A DNA stretch of 14,136 nucleotides, from assembly GCA_964617665.1 (NCBI GenBank), contig CAZUAH010000356.1, positions 1 to 14,136 of the forward strand. The letters run 5' to 3'. The position numbers and the translations under genes are program-made. This document shows positions 7,464 to 14,136 of this stretch, piece by piece. This DNA is from JADHUC01 sp964617665 (GTDB lineage Bacteria > Planctomycetota > Planctomycetia > Pirellulales > Pirellulaceae). How positions within the stretch are numbered: position 1 is the stretch's first letter; each line of letters starts with the position of its first letter. A model generated the notes under the pieces. The model saw only the letters and a program-made list of their open reading frames with translations. It did not search any database and was not told the origin of the DNA.

Positions 7464-9683
7464 ATGGCCAAACCGCTTCGCTGCAGACTCACTCTCGTGT
7501 TTTGGGCTCTTGGACTGATCTGCGCGCCGGCGTCTCTTGCTGACGTTGTCGACGATTTCAGCGATGGGGGTTGGCACGCGGGCAACCCAAAGGCACCAGC
7601 TCGGGTTGAGGCTTCCAAAGGACGGCTGGTCATTGCCGATCTGCCGGGCGGCGAAGTCACGTGGGGTACTTGCGCTGCGAAACGATACGACAAGGTGAAC
7701 ATCGAGGCCACGCCGTTTCTTGTCATTGATGTCGCCGGGATGTCCGGCGGTTTTGGCGCGAAGTTGAGCGGGGGTAAGCCGTGGCCGAAGAGGACCGTTT
7801 GTAGCGTGGACGAACCTGGCTTGTTTGTGATCGACATCCCGAATGCCACGGGCTGGGAGGCGAAAGAGGGAAAACTGTCGGTGATGCTGTACGCGCACGG
7901 AGACGGCAATCACGTCGAAATCTGTTCCCTTCGGATCACTGGTGTGCTGAACGATAAGGAGAAGGCCGCCCTGCAAAACACCTCTGTCGTGCCGCCGCGG
8001 CCCAAGACGGTGCTCTATGCGGGGCTGATCCGACAGGCAGCCCGGCGGGGCGACAAGCCGTCTTGCGTCGATCCCAAGGCCGGCGAGAGGACCGTGCACA
8101 CGGATCCGGTCACGGGGCGTGAAGTCTGGCGTATGACCGACCATCCCGCCGTTGAACGCCACGTGTATTACGACATCCTCGCATGGAACGCTAACGGCAG
8201 CACGATCATGTGGATCTCGCGCCGGCCCGGCGGTCGGTACTGGCTGATGGACGCGGACGGCACGCACATCCGGCCTCTGCCGCCACCGGCGGACCGCGGC
8301 TCTTGTCGCGCGCCCCACTGGAGCCCCAATCAGCCGCACATCATGTACTTCGCGCGCGCCGACGAGGAGCGTACGACAGTCATGACCTTGGATGTGCGCG
8401 ACGGCACGGTCGAGGAAATCGCATCCGTTCCGTTTCCGATGACAATCGAGAATCGTCGTTTTTCAGAGCTTACGCCGCCGCATCCGGATGAACGGCACTT
8501 CCTGTTGCGGTGGGGTGGACAGGACCGGCACGCGACTATGCTGGTGGTCGTCGATTCCAAAACCGGTAAACACTGGAAGCTGGAGCCCGGTATTCCCACT
8601 CATCGCGTGCGTTTCACAAAGAAGAACGACCAGAGCGTGTTCATCAACAGCAACACCGATCCCGCCAAGCCGGGCCAACGGGCTCGCACCGAGTGGATCG
8701 TGACGCTCGACGGCCATGTGCGGCGTCTGCCACCGGGCGGTGGGCATCCGGATTGGACGCCGGGCGGGTCGTGGTTGGGCGTGTTCCGCGACGGCGGCAT
8801 TTGGCTGATCTCACACGATGGCCAAACGCGAAAAGAGCTGGTCAACACAATGACGGGAGGACACGGCGGCTTCAGTATCACGTCTGGCGAGTTACACGTG
8901 GCGGATGCGCCCGCGCGCGGCCCGTACGGCAACCTGGTCTACGTCACCGAACTGGCAACGGGCAAGGTCACGCCGATTGCGTACCACGGATCGTCCTACG
9001 CAGGTTGGAGTTCCGACGTGCCCGATCCCGAAGCTACACACCCGGCTCCGATTTGCAGCCCGGACGAAACGAAGATCATCTACGACTCGGACGTAATCGG
9101 CCAGCCGGACGTGTGGGTGGCCGTATGGAAACGTCCCGCAACACCCGAGAATGTTCGTTTCGAAGCAGGCACGCTCACGTGGATGCCGGCCAAGATGCAT
9201 CGAGAGATCGCAGGATACAAGGTCTATCGTTGGGAAGATCACCAATGGAGCGTCGCAAAGAACCTCCTCGCCAACACACAGATCACCGGTTTGCCCGACG
9301 GGCAGTACGCGGTTGCCGCGCAGGAGTGGTCCGGGCTGGAGAGCAAGTATGCCGTTGCGAACACAGGTGAGGTCGCCGGTGACGTGAATCCGCCCAGTCC
9401 TCCGGCGCACTTCCACGTGTCGGGAACGGGCTCGACACACGTGGTACTCGAGTGGGACCTATCGCCCGAGAAAGACTTCGATCATTACAGCGTGTACGCT
9501 TCAACTCAGCCGAATGCGCAGCCGTCGCGCGCTGATTTGGTTGGTTCGCCGAAGGACGCTCGCTTCGTGGATTGGGGCATGGCGCCCGGAACCGCTCTCT
9601 ACTACCGGGTCACTGCGGTTGATCGACAGGGCAACGAGTCGGAGCCCTGCACCGCCGTCAAGGCCGTGATCGGTCGAGACTGA
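7464..9683 (+). CDS. Secreted beta-propeller protein with C-terminal fibronectin type III domains
   Basis: This 739-aa protein starts with a signal peptide (hydrophobic LTLVFWALGLICAPASLA, cleavage before DVVDD). Residues of about 27-160 form a beta-rich domain that reads like a carbohydrate-binding jelly roll (DDFSDGGWHAGNPKAP..). A propeller covers about 210-555, beginning with DPVTGREVWRMTDHP, an opening also common in lyase-like propellers, and continuing with LMDADGTHIRPL, APHWSPNQPHIMYF, GGHPDWTPGGSWLGVF and ICSPDETKIIYDSD. Two FN3-like units follow, about 557-640 (PENVRFEAGTLTWMPA..GYKVYRW) and 641-735 (HVVLEWDLSPEKDFDHYSVY..YYRVTAVDRQGNES). I did not find an intact Q-x-x-H-x-H metal site, so catalysis is unproven. 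The architecture suggests an extracellular glycan-binding or glycan-processing factor working with the adjacent lyase-like protein. Confidence 0.8.
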   Translation: MAKPLRCRLTLVFWALGLICAPASLADVVDDFSDGGWHAGNPKAPARVEASKGRLVIADLPGGEVTWGTCAAKRYDKVNIEATPFLVIDVAGMSGGFGAKLSGGKPWPKRTVCSVDEPGLFVIDIPNATGWEAKEGKLSVMLYAHGDGNHVEICSLRITGVLNDKEKAALQNTSVVPPRPKTVLYAGLIRQAARRGDKPSCVDPKAGERTVHTDPVTGREVWRMTDHPAVERHVYYDILAWNANGSTIMWISRRPGGRYWLMDADGTHIRPLPPPADRGSCRAPHWSPNQPHIMYFARADEERTTVMTLDVRDGTVEEIASVPFPMTIENRRFSELTPPHPDERHFLLRWGGQDRHATMLVVVDSKTGKHWKLEPGIPTHRVRFTKKNDQSVFINSNTDPAKPGQRARTEWIVTLDGHVRRLPPGGGHPDWTPGGSWLGVFRDGGIWLISHDGQTRKELVNTMTGGHGGFSITSGELHVADAPARGPYGNLVYVTELATGKVTPIAYHGSSYAGWSSDVPDPEATHPAPICSPDETKIIYDSDVIGQPDVWVAVWKRPATPENVRFEAGTLTWMPAKMHREIAGYKVYRWEDHQWSVAKNLLANTQITGLPDGQYAVAAQEWSGLESKYAVANTGEVAGDVNPPSPPAHFHVSGTGSTHVVLEWDLSPEKDFDHYSVYASTQPNAQPSRADLVGSPKDARFVDWGMAPGTALYYRVTAVDRQGNESEPCTAVKAVIGRD

Positions 9684-9737
9684 TCGGGAGCGGTAACGCT
9701 TCACCTATGAATCCGTAGCGCAGTGCGCAATTCAGAC

Positions 9738-10991
9738 TCAGGTTGATGGCCCGAGTGCCCGCAACATCGTCCACACCTGGGGTGAACGCCGCAGCGAATC
9801 GCGCACCACTTCAACAGTAGCAGACCAGATATATGGGTTGTTCTCGGCCGATCTTTGGCGTGCTTCCTTCCAGCCGTATGGTTCCAGGTTGTTCTCTTGC
9901 GAGGCAACGTCATCCGTGCGATCAAGCGATTCCAGGAGCTTTTTCGTGAACGCCGAACCGTACAACACGTCGTCCTCGATCACGGTTTTGGTGTTTCCGA
10001 TGTATCTGGTCCTGCGCAGTTCGATTGGAATGCGCAACTTGCCCTGGGTGTCGGACATTGAGGCGAGTGTGTACCAGAATTTGCTCGCCTCGTACTTCGC
10101 ATTGAACAGTTCCTGTATTTCCTGTTTGGTCTTTGGTAGATAGCCCGGCTGTCCTGCGCCGGCACGTAGTGCAAACTCTGCCCATCGCGCAGTACCCTCC
10201 AAGAACCAACTGGTCTTGAACATCGTGTAGCCGTACTGGAACGAATGGAACAGCTCGTGGGCGGGAGTCAGGTTGTCGAACTTGAGATCGTTCGAGATGT
10301 CAATCGTTATCGCCGGATAACCACCCTCGGGGTCAGTCGGCCGGTTGAAGTTGATGATCGCATCGCCTGCTTGGCCATTCGATTTCTTCGCATTTGGATC
10401 GAGCGGCATGGTAGCGACGTGCACGTCGACATACTTCGCGTCCTTGTACCGCGGGCTTTCAAGCGGGTGCCGGAGTTTCATCACATCCACGTAGACGGAT
10501 CGGGCAACGACCAGTTGGATTGCGATATTCTCGATCTTGTCCGGCACGCCGTTGTCGTTGCTGTCCATGGGATCGGGCAAAGCATCATGTCCGGTCAGCG
10601 CGTAGAAGATCCGGAATTCCTCGACCCGGTGCATTTGATCCAAGGCGACGCGTCTTTTCTTCCATTCCGGCAGGCTTGCGAGGAATTCCTCCCTCTCGGC
10701 GGCGCTCATCCGAGGGGACGACGGCTGAGTTGCCTGCTTCACGTACTCTCGGTCTGCTTTGCTGATCATCGCCAGCGGAACAGTGATGACGCTGCCATCC
10801 AATTTGCGAAGCCAGATTCCGTCGTCGCGAACCTCAACCAATTCCGCTTCGACCTTGAACTTGCCGTCAGCACTCGTCTAAGTTCGCGGTTGCTCGGCAA
10901 GCAGTTCACCCGCCAAGGGAAGGATTGCGCAGACGGCAATCGTGATGACACGCAGAAGCCGACACCGCGGCGGTCGTTGGCAACAACGCAT
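9738..10991 (-). pseudogene. SHD1-domain secreted HExxH metalloprotease, interrupted by in-frame TAG
   Basis: From ATG 10991 the frame is open for 417 codons except for one TAG at codon 38 (10878-10880). Codons 1-32 give a signal peptide (RLLRVITIAVCAILPLAG core, cleavage after LLA). EQPRT, the stop, and TSADGKFKVEAELVEVRDDG follow. This is an SHD1 domain (SLA1 homology domain 1) in which the usual RTW tryptophan codon TGG has become TAG. The domain ends near DREYVK at about residue 84. Further on there is a Ca-binding-like DSNDNGVPD loop (about 143-151) and a zincin site HELFH (His245, Glu246, His249) with Glu265 in FLEG as the probable third zinc ligand. The ATG lies 6 bp after the stop of the peptidase-like gene upstream, so the pair is translationally coupled. 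The downstream frame could start at TTG 10841 (367 aa) but would lack the signal peptide. Options are a recent nonsense mutation, a sequencing error, or readthrough. Confidence 0.8.
10878..10880 (-). other. In-frame amber codon in place of the SHD1 tryptophan
   Basis: The plus-strand cta at this site reads TAG. It is flanked in the same frame by PRT before and TSADGKFKVEAE after, which on both sides fit one SHD1 domain. A single G-to-A change from TGG explains it. TAG also ends several intact genes here (stops at 1893, 7420 and 10998), so codon reassignment is unlikely. Confidence 0.8.
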
Positions 10992-10997
10992 GGAATG

Positions 10998-12137
10998 CTA
11001 TCTCTCGTTTGAAGACGGAACGCCGAAATACACCTTCTGGTCATAATCGCTTATCTGTTCCGGCGTCATGCCTTGGAATTGATCGGCCGTCGGGAGTTTC
11101 ATGGGAGCGTGCGACCAGACCATTCCCTTGTTGTTGCCGGACAGTGCAGCGAACTGCGTGATGGGATTGTAGCCCGCAGCGATCCAGGTCGTGAAGATAA
11201 GCGAGTGTGTGTTTTCTCCGATCAGGATCGAAACGAACGACCCCGGCTTGATGGTTGCGATCTTTCTCTGATTCGGCCAGCCAGCAACGTCTCGCAACGT
11301 ATAGACTTCGCCGTTCTTCTCGAAGAACTCGCGCATGTTCTGCCAATGAACATCGCTGCTGTTCGGATCGGGCGTCATGATGTCATTCTGCCGGTAGACG
11401 TACGACGTGAACTCGCTGCACCAATTCCTGCCTCGATTGGCATACTTGGCCTTTTCGGTTTGTCCCAAGTCCGAGTATGCCAAGTGGAGAACCGGGCTAT
11501 CGCCGAGCTCGTAGTATTCCGTTCTGAACTTTGCCATGTGGTCGGCCAGATTCAGCACGGGGTACCTTCCACGTTGGGGCGTGATGTTCAACGGCTTCAG
11601 GGCGGGATTGATGGGCCTCTTGTTGGGATACGATTCTCTAGCCCGCGAATCGAATAGGATCTTGCCTCCCTTGCGAATCGTCACGTCGGTAATGATCCCC
11701 ATCGGTGCTCTGGCACGCCCATCGGGCGGCAGCGATAGGATGCAGACGTGGTCCCAGATGTCGGGCGAGCATTTCTCCCAGTCCTCCCAGCGGAAGTCGT
11801 CACCGTTATTCCATGGCCGATCGGCATCGTGCAAGGTGCCGAAGAAGTAATCAAATCGCCCCGGCTGCGAGGCCGGTTTCCCATAGAGCTTTATCGCCAC
11901 GTGATCTTGGCTATTCTTGACATTGGCAAGCGACGCCACCGGAACGGTCGTCAACAGGCGCTCACGTTCATCGGTAACACGATTCGAGGAAAACACCACC
12001 ATAAACCCAGGCGTCGGGGTCGCGAATCGTCCTTGGATGATGATTTGGTTGATTCGGTCGGGAATAATCCCTCCACCCAAGGCGGGCGATACCGCCAAGA
12101 GCCCCAGAACTGCAAATGGGAAACGAACAACATGCAC
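10998..12137 (-). CDS. Secreted protein with NlpC/CHAP-like cysteine peptidase or amidase signature
   Basis: This 379-aa protein starts at GTG 12137 with AGGAGA 8 nt upstream. It has a short signal peptide (VRFPFAVLGLLAVSPALG, then GGIIPD). The N-terminal half (about 25-190) is beta-rich and unrecognised. It includes a VTIRKGGKILFDSR segment of the kind that describes a ligand-binding jelly roll. The C-terminal half has GRNWCSEFTSYVYRQND (Cys240) and, about 70 residues on, PGSFVSILIGENTHSLIF (His311). This Cys..His arrangement with W-C-x-E-F is what NlpC/P60- or CHAP-type papain-like amidases and peptidases show, so a peptidoglycan or peptide hydrolase is the leading guess. It is followed after 6 bp by the metalloprotease gene, which suggests that the two exported proteins act together. 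The exact family is not certain. Confidence 0.75.
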   Translation of the reverse strand: MHVVRFPFAVLGLLAVSPALGGGIIPDRINQIIIQGRFATPTPGFMVVFSSNRVTDERERLLTTVPVASLANVKNSQDHVAIKLYGKPASQPGRFDYFFGTLHDADRPWNNGDDFRWEDWEKCSPDIWDHVCILSLPPDGRARAPMGIITDVTIRKGGKILFDSRARESYPNKRPINPALKPLNITPQRGRYPVLNLADHMAKFRTEYYELGDSPVLHLAYSDLGQTEKAKYANRGRNWCSEFTSYVYRQNDIMTPDPNSSDVHWQNMREFFEKNGEVYTLRDVAGWPNQRKIATIKPGSFVSILIGENTHSLIFTTWIAAGYNPITQFAALSGNNKGMVWSHAPMKLPTADQFQGMTPEQISDYDQKVYFGVPSSNER

Positions 12138-12331
12138 GTCGGAAGTCTCCTGCGATTGTGATACTGCGACCTGATGGTTGACGCGGATGCGGAGTGGTTG
12201 GCGTGGCGGATGCCCATGCCCACTACATACGATACAGCCGAGACATAGCTCAGTGTACCACCCCGGCTACCATCCGCACTACGCCCAAGGCGTTCGTAGC
12301 ACGGGTGCGGTGGCTCGGCGATCATCCGCCA

Positions 12332-12787
12332 TCACCAGCGGCTCGCCGTACATTTGGCGAACAGATCTTGGCGGCTCTCGACGATTCGAAGCCTTCCGAC
12401 GGTGAACCCGCGAGCACAACAGATCAATGAAAACACGACTGGTGCAGCGGCGAACAGCGAAGCGTTACCGATCATGATAGAGATGGCGAAACCGAGATTC
12501 AGGCCGAAAAGGAGCCCTGCAGTTCCGCCGACAAATCCACCCCGTCGAACTAACGAATCGAGGCCACAACCAGGCTCTCGTCGCCACGGTTCCCTCGGAG
12601 TTGAGTTCCGATGGGACTTCAGGTGGTATGCAGCATGCGCTCGAACGTAAGAGTTGTGGGATTTGGGTAATCCCTTCATATATGGCCCAGGGGGGTACGA
12701 TTCATTCGCTGCGTGAATGGATTTCAGGATACGACGAATCTGCTCCGGCGACTTCGGAGGCTTGCCCAGAAATCTCACATCGGACAT
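12332..12787 (-). CDS. Small membrane protein of unknown function with two hydrophobic helices
   Basis: A 151-aa protein that I do not recognise. Residues 1-80 are polar and basic, with KSPEQIRRILKSIHAANES early on, so this part is probably cytoplasmic. Two hydrophobic segments follow: about 83-105, glycine-rich (GGFVGGTAGLLFGLNLGFAI), and about 109-127 (SLFAAAPVVFSLICCA) with a vicinal Cys pair. A short polar tail ends the protein. The start at 12787 is chosen because GAGGTG lies 7 nt upstream; the open frame goes back to 12913, but those codons have no ribosome binding site and run up to the palindromic element. The next gene in the same direction begins 194 bp downstream. The reading is weaker than for the neighbours because there is no family match; a hypothetical membrane protein is all that can be said. 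Confidence 0.6.
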   Translation of the reverse strand: MSDVRFLGKPPKSPEQIRRILKSIHAANESYPPGPYMKGLPKSHNSYVRAHAAYHLKSHRNSTPREPWRREPGCGLDSLVRRGGFVGGTAGLLFGLNLGFAISIMIGNASLFAAAPVVFSLICCARGFTVGRLRIVESRQDLFAKCTASRW

Positions 12788-12794
12788 GGCTCTG

Positions 12795-12800
12795 CACCTC
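12795..12800 (-). promoter_or_regulatory. Ribosome binding site for the small membrane protein
   Basis: GAGGTG on the minus strand, 7 nt before ATG 12787. It supports this start over upstream in-frame alternatives. Confidence 0.55.
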
Positions 12801-12905
12801 ACAGGCGATGCGTAATGGCAGAAGCTCTCGACGCAGTCTTGACGGGACTGACAATAGCTACACCATTGTTTCACTGTACCAAAGGGCTGCAGGTTGGGAA
12901 ATGCA

Positions 12906-13023
12906 CTAAGCATCGGCCGAGAAAAATAAGTGGCGTAAGCTTTCAGTTTGCGGTGCGTAATGCTCGCAAGCTGGAAGCTTACGCCACTCCGAACGCGACA
13001 GTGATTGTTTGGCCGATGCTAAG
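12906..13023. mobile_element. MITE-like palindromic element with nested inverted repeats
   Basis: The outer 13-bp inverted repeats (12906-12918, starting ctaagcatcggcc, and 13011-13023) match at 12 of 13 positions. Inside them is a 24-bp stem, 12929-12952 with 12965-12988, made of 22 Watson-Crick pairs and 2 T-G wobbles around a 12-nt loop. Each arm begins agtggcgtaagctt. There is no coding capacity. The 118-bp size, terminal inverted repeats and internal palindrome fit a non-autonomous element; no clear target-site duplication is visible, so it may instead be a REP-like extragenic palindrome. It sits 85 nt past the stop at 13109 and upstream of the small membrane protein gene, where it may affect transcription between the two. 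Confidence 0.75.
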
Positions 13024-13108
13024 GCGTTCCGATACGGATGATGGGCCCAGCGGCTTGTGGAGCGTTCTGTCCCAACGAAGTCACTGCGATGAGCGGTGAG
13101 CCCAAAGG

Positions 13109-14136
13109 TTACCGCCGCAGTTGGACGTCGTGTTCTTGGCCGTCAGCGGTATACGGGGCGGCCTCTACTGACCGATACCCTTCTTTTCCGAAGCCGTAGT
13201 ACACCTGGTCATGCGGCGCCCATTTCCATTCGTACACGCCGTTTTTGTCGGCCTTCACAGGGATCTTCGTGTCAAGCACATTGGGATGTCGGTGGTTGTA
13301 CAGCGACTTCGCGCTACGCCATCCTTCGATCCCAACAAAGACGTTGGGCACGGGTTTGCCTGATTCGTCCACGAACCGGAGTCGAAGTGTCTTGCCGGGC
13401 TTCAGTTGGAAATCGACTGGCGGGTTCTCATTGGTAATCGTGATCTTCTTCAGGTCGGGAGCCCACCCCTTGGCCATCACGGTCACGGCCACCGTCGCGG
13501 GCGGCAACGGGGCAAAGTGGTACACGCCTCGCTTGTCCGTGCGGACTTCCTGGCTTCCCCACATCAGATACGGATCGTCGCCCCACACGACGACAGCACC
13601 CGCGGCCGGTTTTCCGGCAGGATCGGTGACGGTGCCAGTCACGCTTATGCCTCGCGCCATGACAATAGTCCCTGTCTGCTCCCGAAGTTTAGCTGTAGTA
13701 ATCTTCGCTGCCCCTTGCATGACACCCCAGTCGGGATCACTGATATAGTCCGGGTGGCTGAGCTTGACGCTCAGTTCTTCCCGGTCGCCCTCGGGAACAT
13801 TATCCAAGGTCCATTTCCCCGCAGCATCCGTAATCCGTGCTGCATCTCCAGTGGCCAGCCACGTGCCGAAGCAGGGGCGCTGCTGCTGTTCCTCCCATCC
13901 AACGCGACGACTCACTTCGACCTTTGCGCCCTCGATGGGCTGACCGTCCTGGTTCTTGACGAAGCCGCCGATCACCGCTCCTTTCGAGAATTCGAAGGTG
14001 AACTCCTCGGGAATCAGGTGGCCATCGGCCTGTGTCTTGGACCACCAGTGAGCGAAAAGCGGTACGTAGCCGTCGGCGCGGGCCCATATGCGGAGAATCT
14101 CAATCTCCTGAGGAAGGTCAACCGTAGCCTGCCCCT
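13109..14136 (-). CDS. Carboxypeptidase-regulatory-like domain protein, 5' end beyond the window
   Basis: The frame is open from the window edge at 14136 to the TAA at 13109 (341 codons visible), with no credible start inside, so the N-terminus is missing. The GTG at 13975 is internal: in-frame upstream residues (EIEILRIWARADGYVPLFAH..PEEFTFEFSKG) continue the same fold. At least three beta-sandwich units of the carboxypeptidase-regulatory type are visible: IGGFVKNQDGQPIEGAKVEV..TDAAGKWTLDNVP; then VTGTVTDPAGKPAAGAVVVW..TDKRGVYHFAPLPP; then LRLRFVDESGKPVPNVFVG..KADKNGVYEWKWAP. No peptidase catalytic residues are seen. The protein is presumably exported and structural or ligand-binding, like the one encoded at 4562-6121. 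Planctomycete relatives may carry an N-terminal sensor or peptidase domain that would lie outside this window. Confidence 0.8.
   Translation of the reverse strand, partial: GQATVDLPQEIEILRIWARADGYVPLFAHWWSKTQADGHLIPEEFTFEFSKGAVIGGFVKNQDGQPIEGAKVEVSRRVGWEEQQQRPCFGTWLATGDAARITDAAGKWTLDNVPEGDREELSVKLSHPDYISDPDWGVMQGAAKITTAKLREQTGTIVMARGISVTGTVTDPAGKPAAGAVVVWGDDPYLMWGSQEVRTDKRGVYHFAPLPPATVAVTVMAKGWAPDLKKITITNENPPVDFQLKPGKTLRLRFVDESGKPVPNVFVGIEGWRSAKSLYNHRHPNVLDTKIPVKADKNGVYEWKWAPHDQVYYGFGKEGYRSVEAAPYTADGQEHDVQLRR

Noticed and set aside
7317..8339. 340-codon minus-strand open frame
   Set aside because: Antisense to the lyase-like and propeller-FN3 genes; Arg/Pro/Ala-rich composition typical of a shadow frame in GC-rich DNA.
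10878..10880. TAG reassigned to an amino acid (recoding)
   Set aside because: TAG terminates other intact genes in the window (1893, 7420, 10998), and the expected residue is Trp, not pyrrolysine. Local readthrough or mutation is simpler.
10245..11012. 255-codon plus-strand open frame
   Set aside because: Antisense to the metalloprotease gene, with no start signal and no recognisable motif.
1..14136. CRISPR array, tRNA, rRNA or integrase module
   Set aside because: No regularly spaced direct repeats, cloverleaf or transposase/integrase motifs were seen on either strand.

Overview
The window looks like a piece of a planctomycete chromosome, plausibly from a Pirellulales-type lineage. The gene content points there: an HzsA-related dihaem protein outside any anammox cluster, carboxypeptidase-regulatory-like secreted proteins, an SHD1-domain metalloprotease, a secreted oligogalacturonate-lyase-like propeller, and several palindromic intergenic repeats. 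The taxonomic call is an inference from families and repeat style. There is no rRNA, tRNA or other marker gene here, and I see no CRISPR array, phage module or intact transposase.

Layout, left to right. (1) 1-240 is non-coding and holds a small hairpin, a perfect 26-bp inverted repeat and a terminator-like hairpin. (2) 241-1347 (-) is a membrane-anchored SGNH/GDSL hydrolase. (3) 1348-1892 is non-coding and holds a REP-like palindrome at 1742-1818. (4) 1893-4286 (-) is an HzsA-related protein with two CXXCH haem motifs. (5) After a 275-bp divergent gap, three (+) genes each have a strong Shine-Dalgarno and an export signal: a carboxypeptidase-regulatory-like protein (4562-6121), an oligogalacturonate-lyase-like beta-propeller (6295-7422) and a propeller-FN3 protein (7464-9683). 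(6) A run of (-) genes converges on them: an N-terminally truncated (window edge) carboxypeptidase-regulatory-like protein (13109-14136), a small two-helix membrane protein (12332-12787), a secreted protein with an NlpC/CHAP-like Cys-His signature (10998-12137), and, 6 bp downstream, an SHD1 plus HExxH metalloprotease gene (9738-10991).

How they may work together. Almost every product carries a signal peptide or membrane anchor, so this is an envelope or secretome region. The three-gene (+) cluster reads best as a carbohydrate-binding or carbohydrate-cleaving unit. The lyase-like protein keeps the metal-ligand pattern of oligogalacturonate lyases. The divergent HzsA-related gene may belong to the same process or may only share the intergenic region.

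The two most unusual observations are these. First, an in-frame TAG at 10878-10880 sits exactly where the conserved Trp of an SHD1 domain is expected, in a metalloprotease gene that is otherwise intact and tightly coupled to the peptidase-like gene before it. Second, the three long palindromic elements belong to different sequence families, yet each lies 74-91 bp downstream of a stop codon. All family assignments come from reading motifs by eye, without database searches.
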